Shown piece by piece: positions 10,479 through 58,482 of a stretch of DNA of 64,000 bases. How positions within the stretch are numbered: position 1 is the stretch's first letter; the number at the start of each line of letters is the position of its first letter. The translations under genes and the position numbers were made by a program. The DNA comes from Xiphophorus maculatus. Lineage: Eukaryota; Chordata; Actinopteri; Cyprinodontiformes; Poeciliidae. Under the pieces are notes generated by a model. It had not been told where the DNA came from. It ran no database searches and saw only the letters and a program-made list of their open reading frames with translations. The stretch is taken from NCBI RefSeq assembly GCF_002775205.1, contig NC_036451.1:25663139-25727138 (forward strand), in the 5' to 3' direction.

Positions 10479-11885
10479 ATGGTCCTGTGTGAGGATGGCG
10501 AGTGCAGCGTCTGCCTCCTGCCGTACTCCCGCATGGACCGGATACCCCGGCTGCTCCACTGCAGGCACACCTTCTGCCAACCGTGCCTGGAGACGATATC
10601 CCGGCTGAGGAGCGGGCACCTGGCCGTGTCCTGCCCGCTGTGCCGCCGGGTCACCTGCATAGGGCCGGAGCGCAGCCTGCAGGAGGCCCTGTGGGTCGAC
10701 CTGGAGCTGTGGGAGCGGATACAAGAGGCCGCAGTGGTGGAAGAGGAGGAGGAGAAGGAGGAGGAGGAGGATGGACAGAAACGAAGAGCGACAGTGCAGA
10801 GGATGGAGGCTAAACAGCAGCCCGCATTACAGGCCGAGTGGTGGGTTCATGAAAAGAAACACTAATGTTTAACTGGAAAGCGAGTCTATTTTTACTTCCC
10901 GGAAATTAGATTTTCCATAACCGTTTTTGTCCCGACGCCACACAGAGATGGCATAAACATAAATATGGGGGCTTGTTTCTGGGAACAAAACACACTTCAG
11001 GCGTTTATCCAGCTGAAGGGCTGGAACAATTAATCGGATTAATCGCGAGGAATCGATTATTGAACTAAACAGCAACTAATTTAGTAGTGATCAATCGTTA
11101 ACTGGAGCCTCGTTAAAGCGGTCGACTGCAGAAAGAACAACTCAGAGTAATTAAGTAACAACTGTACAAAAAATATACATTTTGAATCTGTGATTAAAAA
11201 ACAACAACTTTGTAAATATGTTCTAACCACAACTCCTCATATGACATCATTTTATATTTATCTGGTTCAAATTAGGTAAAAAAAAAAACAACAACAACAA
11301 AACTATGTTAAGTTGCGTAGAAGGGTTAAAGTTTTCACATGTTGATGTTAGAAGAATGTTTCAGCAGCAGACGCATCGTTTGCTACAAATAATCAAACAT
11401 ACGCTAACGGAATGCTACATTGTTACATTTTAGGCAAGAACATGTTTGTTTTTATTTTAAAATGAACTGAATTGTTTATTTATTTGCATCTTTTAATGTA
11501 TTTCTACTATTGTTTAAAAAAAAAGAAGGTTGAAGTTGTTTTCTGAAAAATCTGCAGAACGGGCCATTTTTTTTAAAAAATCCAATCGATCGTCAGAATA
11601 ATCGATTACTGAATCGATCGCTAGCTGCAGGCCTGTGCGAGCGTCTGAGCGCCTTCAGGAATGAACGTAGGAATTCCTCACATACCGAGGCGCTGAGCTG
11701 CAGACGTCCCATTAGCGCCTGAGCTCTGCAGCCACAGGAAGCTCAACTCCTGCCCCGTCTTCCCTCTCCTCAGGGTTTCCTGGCGCCCGGCCCCGGCGCG
11801 CCTCAGGCTGCCCGCTCTGTTCCGGAGGTTCAGCTGGACCAAGCCGCACCGGGAGACCGTCATCCCCAGCAGCAACAGCGTGTGA
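10479..11885 (+). CDS. Small RING-finger protein, probable E3 ubiquitin ligase (two coding exons)
   Basis: Coding exon A is 10479-10840. It starts at ATG 10479 and has a C3HC4 RING within the first 60 residues: Cys9, Cys12, Cys28, His30, Cys33, Cys36, Cys52 and Cys55. An acidic Glu-rich run follows. The donor TG|GTGGGT in phase 2 meets the acceptor CTCAG at 11773, and exon B (11774-11885) opens in the matching phase and adds a basic tail (LRLPALFRRF) before a TGA. Together they give about 157 residues. If the donor is unused, reading continues to a stop at 10863-10865 and gives 128 residues. The RING resembles those of short vertebrate proteins such as RNF224 and of TRIM32, but the orthologue is not certain. 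RINGs of this type bind E2 enzymes. A TTA/ATT repeat lies in the 5' UTR at 10398-10431. Confidence 0.72.
11020..11640. mobile_element. hAT-like non-autonomous element
   Basis: Begins with a GGGCTGGAACAATTAATCG-type end and finishes near ATCGATTACTGAATCGATCG, an inverted-repeat layout known from fish hAT elements with ATCGATT-rich termini. It has no coding capacity and lies between the two coding exons of the RING gene. The boundaries are approximate. Confidence 0.5.
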
Positions 11886-12922
11886 GTTTTCACTTCCAGG
11901 ACGGCCGTTAAGGACTCTGAGAGGAAAGAAAGTGACTGAAGATGTTTGTTTTTGTTGTTTCATTTAGAGAAATGAAATCCTGGCGCCGACTCTCAACGGA
12001 CGACGTCTTCTAAGAAATGCAACCGGAGGATCCATTTGTCTTCCCGTTGGGAGACGGTTTTGTCCTCAGCTGAAGGTCTTCCCATTATTTCATCCAGGCT
12101 TAATTCTCCCAGCTGGTGCAGTGGGATTTAGTTCAGCTGTCCCAGTCCGGCTGACGCCCCCAAACCCCCTCACAGCAGATGGTCCGCTTCTCATCACTCA
12201 GCATAACTTATTATTTTCCTTATTTATGACAATTTGTTGACAGAGTTTGTAATTAAACTATTTTTAAAATATTTCTTTTCCACTTTTTTTTTTTTTTTTT
12301 GAATTTCTTTCTTTGTGATTTTAAGGAATCATGAGCTCCAGCTTGAAAACTCCACTCTTCCCTCCATCTTTCCTGAAGTATTAAGTCAGAACATGAATAT
12401 GATAATGTGACTGGAACTTTATGCACAAAAAAAGAAAGGAAAAGCTTTGCATAAAACACCCAGTCAGCCATGAAAGTGGATTATAATCTTCATTCATTGA
12501 GCATCTGGCGAATTTTCCACGTTAAATGATATCAGAGAACTGGACCGTCACTTCGAAGGGAACGCCCTTCGCTCCCCCTGCCTGCCTGTGTCTGTGCTGG
12601 AGGGTTCTGCTGTCACACATACACACACTCACACTCACACACACACACTCACTCCGGAGTTGTTTTGTTTCAGCACGAATTAGTTTCGCCTCAGTCATAT
12701 TAAGGTCAGCGCAGTAAGAAATCCGTTAGTCGTCCCACTGGTTTAGCAAACAGCAGGCTGCCTCAGCTGCAGAGCTCTTAAAGAGACAGTCCCGCTTTAA
12801 CGCCTGTTATTAATCTGACTGAGCCTTTCAATTCCCTTTTTTTTCCCATGTTCTCATGTTAAAGCCGTAAGCCTCAGTGGTGGTGTGATTTATTTGGGAT
12901 TAAATGTGAGTCAGGTATTCCA
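11886..12922. other. Gene-poor stretch downstream of the RING gene
   Basis: Presumed 3' UTR followed by intergenic DNA. It holds a poly-T run near 12283-12300 and a (CA)n/(CACT)n patch at 12616-12650. No further open frame or exon with good splice sites was seen. Confidence 0.4.
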
Positions 12923-13246
12923 CAGGTGTCAAACCCAAGGCCCGCGGGCCAAATCCGGCCCACCACAGCTGTTAATGAGGCCCTCTACAATTTAGAGGGC
13001 CACATGAATTGAAGTTTTAAGACAACAGCTACACGCTTAAATATTATTTTATCAGTCAAGTCCAACCAGTTTTCAACTGTATAGGACCAAATTACATTAT
13101 TGTTAAAATATGTTACAGATGGATGCGATTTTATCATTTTCTGACACACAGACACTAATATTTTAACTATTTGCTAACTGGTGATTTTGTTACAAGTGGC
13201 CCTTTGAGGATAGTCATGGTCAATGAAGATGAGTTTGGCACCCCTT
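12923..13246. mobile_element. hAT-like (Charlie-type) non-autonomous element
   Basis: Starts CAGGTGTCAAACCCAAGGCC, with the GGCCCGCGGGCCAAATCCGGCCC block typical of vertebrate hAT ends, and finishes with GTTTGGCACCCCT, the imperfect inverted repeat of the start. Flanking 8-bp duplications are too decayed to confirm. Non-coding. Confidence 0.65.
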
Positions 13247-16160
13247 CTATTGTCCTGATTGTATGTTTAGTGTTAGCACCCTTCTCTACCACACATTTTT
13301 CCTTCCACTCAACTTTCTACCAACATGTTTGGATACAGCACTTGGTGCTCGTTCTACCGACCCACAGAGAACATGTTTAGAATTAAATGGGCTCACTAAC
13401 ATTTAACTTTTCCACAATATTCTAATTCTCTGATACACCCAGTTTTGGGTTTTCATTCTCTGTAAGCTACAATAATCAAAACTACAAAAGAAAAGGCTTA
13501 AGATATTTTACTCCATGCGCTATCAATGTATCCATATAATGCAGGTATTGCGTGACAAAAAATATTTTTCATCATATAATTTTCTTTAGACATAACTACC
13601 TAGACTAATGTTCTCCAACATCTTCACAGAGCAGCGTTGTGTGGTTTAAATACTTTTACAAAGCCACGTATATCCCTGTAAAACGAGTGTTATCATAGCA
13701 CTAACATTATTTTATCGATTATTTCTATTAAAAAGCTGAATGTATAACCTGAACCGGAATGAGCATCGTTGGAGATAATCTCCAGGAGGCGAACCTGCAG
13801 GGACAAGCAAGAGTTTCAGTTTCACAACACATTTCCTGACTCATTATGTGTTACTTATTGTGTTTATAATTAGGATTAAAGTTGAACTGGGAAGGAAGGA
13901 AGGAAGGAAGGAATATTTGTAACATCCTGTTACAAATATTCTGCCATTTAGCATCAGACTTATTCAAAGTATGTCTAATTTAATTATTGGTATCCATAAA
14001 ATAAAACAGTCCACTGTAAGCAAACTCCAGATACACATAAATAAAAGTAAATGAAAGTTTAATGATCTACACACACACAGCAGTGGCTGCCTGACATATT
14101 CAGGTAGTGGTGAGGCAAAACAGGAATTCCAGCAATGCAATCTTTGAAACAACATTGAGTAAACACTTACCGGGGTTTGCTAAGTATATTAGGTAAGATA
14201 CATTCCTGTGCAGGGATACTTAATCCACACAAACAGTTACAATGTCTGTGACTGTACAATACAGGTGAGCAGCAGCTGATGGCAAACAAACTGAGCTTCT
14301 CACTGCAAGGCAACAGAGCTAACAAGTTAGCTGACCTTATAACCCAGGTTCTAAAAAGTAACTGGAAAATAAAGAAACAATAAGAAAATAACAATACTCA
14401 CGTCAAACTAGCTTATTTCCTTATTAGACCTGGAGGAGGAAAGTTATTTCAGATGTATGTTTTCCAGATCTAGTTAATTAAGAAGAAAACATTTCTATCT
14501 CCTCTCTTGTATTAAAAAGTCACTTACAAAATGTATGTTATAATCAATACAGTTCCTGAAATTTTTGAATACGGCAATCTTCACACACCGCAGCAACTCC
14601 AAAGATTCTTCTAAGAGGACTTTCAGTCACTCCTCTTTCTTCTAATGAGACACATTTCATTTTAAAGTAGTGTTTACCATTAGTTCATGGACGGCATGTG
14701 CAGCAGACATCAGACAATATTCAGAAATCAAATTAAACTCAAGGACAAATAATTGTTGCAGGAGTTAACAATAGCTGTCATACATGAATAGGATGCTGGT
14801 TTAGTTTATCTTGTCAGTGTATTCTGGTTCACGTGGTTTATTAGTAAGAATGTGTTCATAAGGCAGCCGCAGCTTCAGCCACAAGATTGTTCTGGGTTGG
14901 AAACTGAAAAGATTTGGAATAGGCAGCAGCTGTTTGGGAATCATCCTTTTGTTAGTTCTGATGTTAGATTTACTGTTTGTCATCCTTGGTAAAAAAAAAA
15001 AAAAAATTTAATAGCTTTAACTAAAGAAACATGATTAAACTGTATTGGTGACAGGTGACTGATAATACGCCTTTTTAAAAATGCGGGCGTTGATAATAAA
15101 CACAAAACGCACATTTATGTTACGCTTTCTCCCAAATATCCTCTTAAGTAGTTACACCCCATATCTGTCTCATTTTTTGTCTTTCAGGTGGATTAACTAT
15201 AGATTTTTTTGGCGACTAACTTCTTCCAATTGAATAATTAATATTGTAATTCTGAAAATATATTTTTATAATATTCCATAACCTCCTGAGGATTCTCCAC
15301 ACATTTTACTGTCCTTGTTAAAATGTGTCCTCACTAGTATTGAACATTTTTACTTCTGAGGAATTAACTTTATGAGCTAACAAGAGCAAGTCATCAGAAA
15401 CTATACAGAGCAAGGTCTACCTGCTAGCTTGCTAACTAGCCGTGCATTAAAGTTTTCAGTGGCTGAACTGCTCTTTCCGGTATCTGCATTTCTAGAAAAA
15501 AAAACAACACACTTCCAACAAGTTAAGTAAATTTTGTTTTTTTACTGTGTTGGAAATGACAAACAGTAGTGCACTGAATTACATTTCAGTAAATAAAACA
15601 AAAGATACAAGAAACTGGAAGACCCAGTTGGACTATTTAGAAAGATATCTTGTGACAAAGAATCAAATGTTAATGCATTTTAAATTAAGCTATTCATATT
15701 TGGATTTTATACATTAGTCTTAATCGTTCTAATATTTTTTAATGAATCAAAGTTAAAGATTCTTATGTCACAATTGATACCTAAAATCAGCAAGCAAAGA
15801 ATATAAGAGCATCAGTGTTATTGTACGTTGGTGGACATGTAAACCTAATTTTCCATTTTTATGCTGTGACTGCTCTATGTGTTACTCTGGTGTTGGCCAA
15901 CAGGGAAGCTGAATATCTGGTTATATTACTCTCATTGGAACTTGAAGGTAGTTTTACTGAGTCAGGACAGAAACTACGGTTCCTCTGCATGTTTACACGT
16001 GCAGGTTGTTGGTTCCCATTGTAAGAATGCATATTCCTCTAAGTAATGACAGTAATATTTAGTACAAGGTTATTTAGTACAAGGTTAGGTTTTTAATTTG
16101 AGAAACAAACATTTTATCAAATCAAATGATGAGCAAAGGAAAAAGTACAAAAGACACTCA
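13247..16160. other. Intergenic DNA between the RING gene and rab6b
   Basis: About 2.9 kb of AT-rich sequence. It contains a short (GGAA)n run at 13891-13911 and a poly-A run at 14991-15005. No exon, tRNA or clear transposon was recognised; short open frames look random. Confidence 0.45.
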
Positions 16161-16185
16161 TGCAGAAGGTTGGTAATAAGACATC

Positions 16186-16191
16186 TTTATT
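16186..16191 (-). terminator. rab6b: Candidate rab6b polyadenylation signal
   Basis: Canonical AATAAA on the minus strand about 2 kb past the stop codon. Other AT-rich hexamers exist, so cleavage here is inferred and not shown. Confidence 0.4.
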
Positions 16192-17922
16192 AACCATTTG
16201 GAGAGACATGCTAGATCTCTGTACAGTGTGAATGAGAACCAGGTCAGCAATAATCAGGTTTGATGCACCGATCTGTGATAGTACAATCACAAAAATCAGC
16301 AGGGCGACCACCCCGGCCCCTGCTCCAACACGCAAAGATCCCATTTACGTCCCTCAGTCCATCTCTGTGGAATGTTGAAATGGGCCGTCAACAAATAAAG
16401 GTGGACTCTGCCATATTCAGGATTTAAATACAATGGAGTATCTCCAAACTTCAATCTGAAAAACAAATACTCTAGAGTTATTTGTTAGAGTGCTTTTCTT
16501 ACCAGGAACCAAGAACATTTTGTTGCAAAATGGACCCACACAGAGCTCCCTCTGAGCATGTCGAGGGAAGTCCAATGGCACTTTATTTTGGTATGTTTGT
16601 ATTCTGGTGAACATTTCCTGTGATATTTTAACCAGCTGTTTTACTATTTGGTTCATTATGTTGGTTAGAGTCTGTTTTAGAAGTGTGCTCCATATATAGA
16701 TGTGTGAAAACAATTCCCAAACCAACGCTTCTACTCTAGGACACACTACTCCAAATTGTATGGAAATTAACAATGAACATTTCCTTTTAACGGTTTACAT
16801 TTTCACTCTATATCTAAAACACATTCTGCAAAAGTGCTGTAAAGACTTCACATCGAAGACACATCAAATCGAAGTAGTGTTCTTAGCACTGGCCGACTTC
16901 ACCACCAGAACGTTATGATAAGTGGCCCTGAAGGCGGAAAGAAATAGTCCATAATGTCAACATTTTCATTCAGCTCAAACACAAGCAGAAAAAAACAAAC
17001 AGACATGGAAACAAGTTATGCGACAGTTTCTTTAACGATCAGACACGTCTTTGAATTAAGCGACTGTACAATTAGAATGAAGCATCCCCCAACTTCATAA
17101 TAACCTGAAAGGTCTACATGTGCAAATTAGTTTTTAGTCGGTGAGGAAACAGAAGAACGACGTTTTAAGGGTGTAGTTGGTCCGCCTGCTCAAAGGGCTC
17201 ATGGCAGAGGGTTGGACTCTTCGCTGCTTGTTCACAGCAATCTGCATACACAGATCATCATTAAACACATAATGCTCCCACAGTGTGACAGCAGCTGGAC
17301 GGACACAGTCCGTGACGTACAGACCGAAGGTGTCCTTAAAGAGAGCTGGAATGTGGCGGGAGTGAAGTGACGTGGCAGTGGCCCTCAGTGGAACTGCGTT
17401 CTAATGCCGTCCATACAGAAAGCACAAATTTACACACACACATGGCAAAAAAAACTTAAAATCAAAAGGTCGTCAGAAGTGAAGTATACAAACCCAGCTC
17501 TTAGAACGCTGTGCAATCAAGTCACTGGAGGAATATTACATTTTTCAAACTCGTGTACACAGGTAGACAGTACCTATGCTTTACAACTAGGCATGCATTA
17601 CATACTCTGGACTTTACAGCTCGGATTGATCCGTAACGTCTGAAATACAAATATGAGGATAACAGCAGGGCTACAGGCAGGAAGGCTGTGATTGGCTGTT
17701 CTGTACTTAGTTCTGAGATACTGAAGAATAGTCGATGATAACAAAGCTGAAAACGTTTTTTTTTTGCGATTGCCCACAATCGTCACACACAATACGGTCT
17801 GGTCTGTTCTTCAGGCTCTCAGACATGTTGTTTTCCTAAAGTAGATAAAGAAAAAACACTTCCAGAGGGATCCACCTTGCAATACAAAAATATGGAAAAA
17901 ACAAAAGCTTTTCACTTTTCCA

Positions 17923-17969
17923 TATGGGAGAACAAAATCTACTCCCAGAGTAGATTTTGTTCTCCCATA
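17923..17969. repeat. Perfect inverted repeat, 22-bp arms, 3-nt loop
   Basis: Left arm 17923-17944 and right arm 17948-17969 are exact reverse complements separated by CCA. It lies within the probable 3' UTR of rab6b, so the mRNA could form a very stable hairpin. Confidence 0.97.
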
Positions 17970-18195
17970 GGAGTAAGGGGGAAGTTTTACCAAGTCGTAC
18001 AACTTTTTCTTTACTTTTTTGTGTGGGTTTTTTGTTAAAGTAGACCCAATTTCACATATTGCTAGTTCCAACCGATGATCAGTGGTCAGGTGAGGAAACC
18101 GGGATCTCAACGTGCAAAGTCAACAGCGGGGTTAACCAATGGGAAGCAACGTAACAAAGCTTCGATGATGGAGATCCATGGAGGAACCATGAGCA

Positions 18196-53450
<35,255 letters not shown>

Positions 53451-53893
53451 CTGCAAGACAAGAAAAGAAAACGATAGTTTCCATTAGAGGATGAACGAGA
53501 CATTCAGGAAGTAGACTTTTTGTCATGGTTGTCAAGCCTGGTGAGGGAGCTCATTAGAGCGAAGAGGTGACTGAGGAGGGTCAGGTGTGGCATCTGGTCC
53601 ACATGTAATTGGAGTCAATCTGTTGCTGCAAATCATTTGGATTTCCTAAAAGCTGGGAACTTTTAATAGCTTTTAATATAAAAAAACATGGAGGTGAAAT
53701 CCAAGAAAGCAGAGTTTGTTTACTTTAAAGCAAATGGTAAATAAAGTAAATATTTCCAATGTCGGATGATATATAAACAGTTGGAAGGATGGGCAGATTG
53801 ATAGGACGGACAGGTAAAGGGATGGAGGAACAGACGGACAGATGGCTGGATAAATAATGAAGGGATGGATGGACAGAGAAAGGATGGATGGCT

Positions 53894-55240
53894 GTACAAT
53901 GCCTGTAAAAATATTTACTCCTTTGGATGCATTACCCTTTTTATTGATTTTACAAATCAATCATGATCAACAAAATCTGGCTTTACCGGCATAACTACAA
54001 AAAACCGTTTGATGTCAACGTGAAAACTAATGTCTACTATATAAAGACAATTAAATAAAAAAATAAAACCAACCCAAAATAAGTGACTGCATAAATATTC
54101 ACCTCATTTGAAGTGACTGACCTAATTCAACAGAGGTCCAGCTATGTGGTGCTAAAAGATGAAAGGTTGCTGAAAAGTATAAGTCATACAAGTACAAATC
54201 TAAGGCCCTGAATATCCCCTGGAGTTTAGTTGAATCCATTATCAAGAAATGGGAAGAATATGGCGCATGTGTAAATCTGCCCCTATCAGGTTGTCTATTA
54301 TTCTCCAGACCTGAAATATACTTAAAAATGAAATCCTAGACTTTTCCAAACTGCACAACACTTTTACATAAAAACACCATCAGATAATGAAGGTTTTTTT
54401 TACATGGTTTTCTTCCTACATTCACTTATTCCTGTTCACAAACAGAGCAGACAGTAGTTATATGAAGCCTGAGAGCGAGCCACTGAACGCTTTGATTAGA
54501 ATATACAATGATTGCTGTGATGATTGCGTTTCCAAGTAGGCCTGAAACGTGTCAAGGAAGCAAAACATTGCTGAATGTCGCAATTATAAGACTTGCGTTA
54601 AATAACTAAACAAACACTTTAGTGTTATTGTCTTTGTGCTTCGGTTCACTACCTGTGAACTGAGAACTTAAATATTCTGGATTAAAATAACTACATTATT
54701 TCCAGCAACATTGTTTCACTGAAAAGCTTGAATCAAGCAAATGAGCATCCTAAGTGCAGGAGAAAATAGCTTCTTAATGAATCTAGAAGCGCAACTACCG
54801 TCGTACATTTACACTGCTGAAAGCAAACACATTTTCCACATTTTGGCCATTCTAATCAAAAACTTTTATAGTGTTTTACAGCATTAGAAAACAAACAGCA
54901 GAATGATCAGTTTACGAAAAATGCTGTGGACAAGCTTAAAGTCAAAATCTTTCGAGCTTTGACTATCCCACTGAGCAACTCCAAAGTTTAAAGGTAACCA
55001 TTACAAATAACAGCTTAGTCAAAGTCCAAATTAAACTGCAATTCAGAATCTGTCGGAAAGACTCAAAACTCTGAAATGCAAACTGAATACAAAGGCAAAA
55101 CAACATATCAAAATTATGCATGTTTATTTTCTTTTGCTTCCCAATTATACCCCACTCTGTGTTATTCTATGATAAAATCCCAAAAAAACATTCAGAATGT
55201 GTTGTAACATGAAACACAACACATGGTTTAAGGTGCGACA
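53894..55240 (+). mobile_element. Decayed Tc1-like transposon
   Basis: The left end ACAATGCCTGTAAAAATATT resembles a Tc1 terminus. Near 54200 TGAATCCATTATCAAGAAAT gives the helix-turn-helix region, and 55020-55240 holds the 3' tail (CACTCTGTGTTATTCTATGA, TAAAATCCCAA). The middle is deleted or unrecognisable. In rab6b intron 1. Confidence 0.55.
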
Positions 55241-56174
55241 TTGGACAAAGTGACATTAAGTTAAATATTCAACAAAATGCACAGCCTTTCAAAACATGTG
55301 CTCAGAATATGATATGAATTCACAGTGCAAACAGTAAATGAGAATAATCTTAAACTACATGGCTTTTCTCCGCTTAGGTCCGATGGTCATGACTCGAACA
55401 TAATCATCTAGGAGATAGAAATTTAGCTTTTTATTTATTTTAGAGATACTAATAGCATGCTACGTCATCATTAATCATTTACAGAAACCGGTTGGATGCA
55501 AGTGTCCAGGTGATAGATAGTTCTTAATTATGTTTATTTCATAAATTTTATTAATGAAAGGTACTGAAGCAGGAAAAATACAGAAGCCAACGGGATTCGA
55601 CTCAAAACTCTGCTTGTGTCTTTTCTACAGAAGGGAAGATAATTGATGATAAAATAGTTGTATCTGTGACTTCTATGTCTTTCACTCCAGAGTAATAATT
55701 TCTCAGTGCAACAGTATAGTCCGCCTCCCCGCCCAAAACGTCAACATGTACAGCCTGGAGAGTAGTCACTCAGGGGTTTTATTGCTCTTAAAAGTTGGTG
55801 AAACTGAACTCATTATTTATGCAACAGAAACCAACCGCAAGTGAACACTTCAAATACACAGCGACAGCCTCCCTCAGCAAACATAATCTGTGCTATATTC
55901 ACAGTTCATCAAATGGGCGGCCCAGTTGCAATTGTTTACAGGAAGATTTTATCAGCCAGACTAATTACATGCGGCTGTGCCTTCACTTAGTTTCCATAGC
56001 TGCGAGGCACAGACTGATGTGCAGCCACTGATTATTTACACTGATTTATTAATACATCATCTGAATAACGTTGCTCCAAAGCTCTTATTTTGGGCACAAG
56101 CCATCTGACTTTAAGGTAACCTAGTAGCTCATCATTCTAGTGTGCATAGACCTAAAAAGTTAATAAATTATATA

Positions 56175-56406
56175 TACTGCTCAAAAAAATAAAGGGAACA
56201 CTTAAACAACACAATATAACTCCAAGTAAATCAAACTTCTGTGAAATCAAACTGTCCACTTAGGAAGCAACACTGATTGACAATCAATTTCACCTGCTGT
56301 TGTGCAAACGGAACTTTGTACAGAACAAAGTATTCAATGAGAATATTTCTTTCATTCAGATCTAGGATGTGTTATTTGAGTGTTCCCTTTATTTTTTTGA
56401 GCAGTG
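56175..56406. mobile_element. TA-flanked MITE (CACTGCTCAAAAAAATAAAG), complete copy
   Basis: 232 bp with terminal inverted repeats (T/C)ACTGCTCAAAAAAATAAAG and the matching right end at 56381-56406, flanked by TA (56173-56174, 56407-56408). Almost identical to the truncated copy at 32857. Tc1/mariner-type non-autonomous element common in fishes. Confidence 0.92.
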
Positions 56407-56439
56407 TATATAATATTAAATCCAAACTGCCTTGACCAG

Positions 56440-56970
56440 CAGGTGGCAGTAAAGCCCATAAAGTTAGCTTGATTGCAAACAAAGTAGATGCATGGGACTC
56501 ATTGGCACATGTTCAGAGTTTATAAGTCATAAATATATAAAACTATATGATTCGTCAGAAACAACCAATCAGAACCAGGAGGAGGGGTTTAGCGCTGTCA
56601 GTCATGCTCACACCCTCCCCCTTGCTCTCTGTTATGTTACAGCTACAAAATCTGCAACAAAACAAACAAAACCTGCTATGAATGCTAAGGCTAGTTAGCA
56701 TGACCTCGGATGTCGGCGGATAAACAGTTCCACCATCAACACTTTTACCAGTGCATACATGAGAATGATTGTCAGCCCTAAGACCCTCCTCCTGGTTTTG
56801 ATTGACTGTTTTTGATCGAGAGCAGCACATTTTTGCAGATGGTAATAGTAGTGGAGGAAGTTGATTTTTTCTTTAGATTATCTGTCTCATATCACACTGT
56901 TATGATATGTTTTTTTCTTTCTTTTTTTTTTTTTTTTTTTAGAAAAGTTGCATACTGGAGCTTTAATGTT
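56440..56970 (+). mobile_element. TTAA-type MITE, GCAGTATGTAACT family, left-truncated copy
   Basis: Shares CCAGGAGGAGG...TTTAGCGCTGTC, TGCTCTCTGTTATG and AATGCTAAGGCTAGTTAGCATG with the other copies. The right end AAAGTTGCATACTGGAGCTTT is preserved and the left end is missing. A long T run lies at 56924-56940. Confidence 0.68.
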
Positions 56971-57073
56971 GGAGCTGTGAACATAGTTCAGAATTTTGAA
57001 CACTTAATAAATAAGTGTTAAATTTTGAGCCAGGAGCTTTCACAAACACTAGTCAGCAGGTTCTGTTTCTTCA

Positions 57074-57172
57074 CAATCTGATACAATCACATTATCAGAT
57101 TGTATCAGATAATGTGATTGTCTGATTATTGATTTGATTCCAAATAAATAATTCCAAATAACTTATTTGGAA
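57074..57172. repeat. Cluster of overlapping perfect inverted repeats
   Basis: CAATCACATTATC and GATAATGTGATTG flank an 11-nt loop, with GATACAATC/GATTGTATC overlapping them. About 35 bp further on ATTCCAAATAA is repeated as TTATTTGGAAT. All are exact and lie within 100 bp. Confidence 0.85.
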
Positions 57173-58482
57173 TCATTTGCTGATAATTTCAAATAAAAGA
57201 TGCAAAACTTTCCTCATTCAAGTGTCTTTGAAATGCAAACTGAACATCTGCTTGAATGTTTAAACATTTGAGGTTCTGCTGCTTGATGAACAAAAATAGT
57301 TCAAGGGACATATTTCTGAGTTTCAATAACACCATGGACGTTTTAAATTGATTCTTTTGTGAGCAACATGTTCATCCCTTAGCGGAATTTAAATATCACT
57401 TCATTATGGACAGCGAGTTTTATCCAATGTTACATTGTTGCAGCTGAGTCATCCTTCTCCTGCTCAGGGAACATGAGACAGCCCTGCCTCGCCTCTCAGT
57501 CACAGCTGAAAGCTTCAGAAACTCAGGGATGGGCACAACGACCCTTTTCCTTCCTCTAACAGAGCATCGCACACAAAGTCTGAAGAGACTAATTTCCTCC
57601 ACCGCAGGGAGGACCAGTTTACCTCGGCAAACCTTATTTATTACCAGTAAACCATATCAAGCATATTGCAGATGAATTCTGCTTTTATATATTTCTTTAT
57701 GTTATATAAAGAAATCTTGGATGCAAAAGATGTTTTCAGATTTTTTGCTGTAATTGAAAACTTGGACCAGCTCAAAATATTATGGGAGGAATCAAAACAC
57801 CGAGCAGGTTAGGTGGAAACAGAAGTACGGTCTAAAGCAGCGCGGGAGATAAAAGCACCAATATTCATTTTATGGGACAGGAGAAATGAACCACAATCAT
57901 CTTATTGCATTTCAAAAGAAAATAATGAAACAGGAGAACTATGAAGTTCAACTATAATCTGGATGGGTTCAATAAATTAAAAATATAGTAGAGCAAATAG
58001 TTTGGGTTCAGTGGAGTCTGAGATTTTAGAGTGGGTTGAGTGTTGTAGAATATTTTATATTTTAATATTCTGGCCTTCAGGCATTTAAAATTCCCTTCAG
58101 ACCTGGAACTCTGGCTTTGCTCTAGAAGTGTTGATCACAGGAGGGCTGGGCACTTTTCAATGAGTTCATTTGAATTTGCATTACAGGCTAGCTATTTGTT
58201 TATTTCAGTTAAAAAACATGCCAGCAAGCCGGGTTTGTTGTATGTCGTGATTTGATTTAGTCTTTCTAAAGAATACGTACAAACTCCAGTCCAGCAGCAC
58301 AGCTGAAATAAACCACTTTAATTCATTGTTAGTTTTTGGAATGGAAATTAGGTCCTTGGAAAATTGAAAATAGTTTTAAGTTTGTGAAATTTTTGTTTTC
58401 AGAGTTGTTATACACCTAGACATATTTAGGATGTTAGGCTTGTGTTTAATGTTTTTTTTTTTAAACAATTCTCATCATTTTT

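Larger units (their letters stand above)
16165..18195 (-). other. rab6b: Probable rab6b 3' UTR
   Basis: Follows the rab6b stop codon on the minus strand with no further open frame. A polyadenylation hexamer AATAAA (minus strand) sits at 16186-16191, which would give a 3' UTR of about 2 kb, a normal length for a Rab gene. It contains a perfect 22-bp-arm hairpin at 17923-17969. Confidence 0.55.

Noticed and set aside
10382..10660. Minus-strand frame with a poly-Asn run
   Set aside because: It is the antisense shadow of the RING exon and its TTA/ATT repeat.
17923..17969. Hairpin as a microRNA gene
   Set aside because: The loop of 3 nt and perfect pairing do not fit a Drosha/Dicer-type precursor; kept as a structural observation only.
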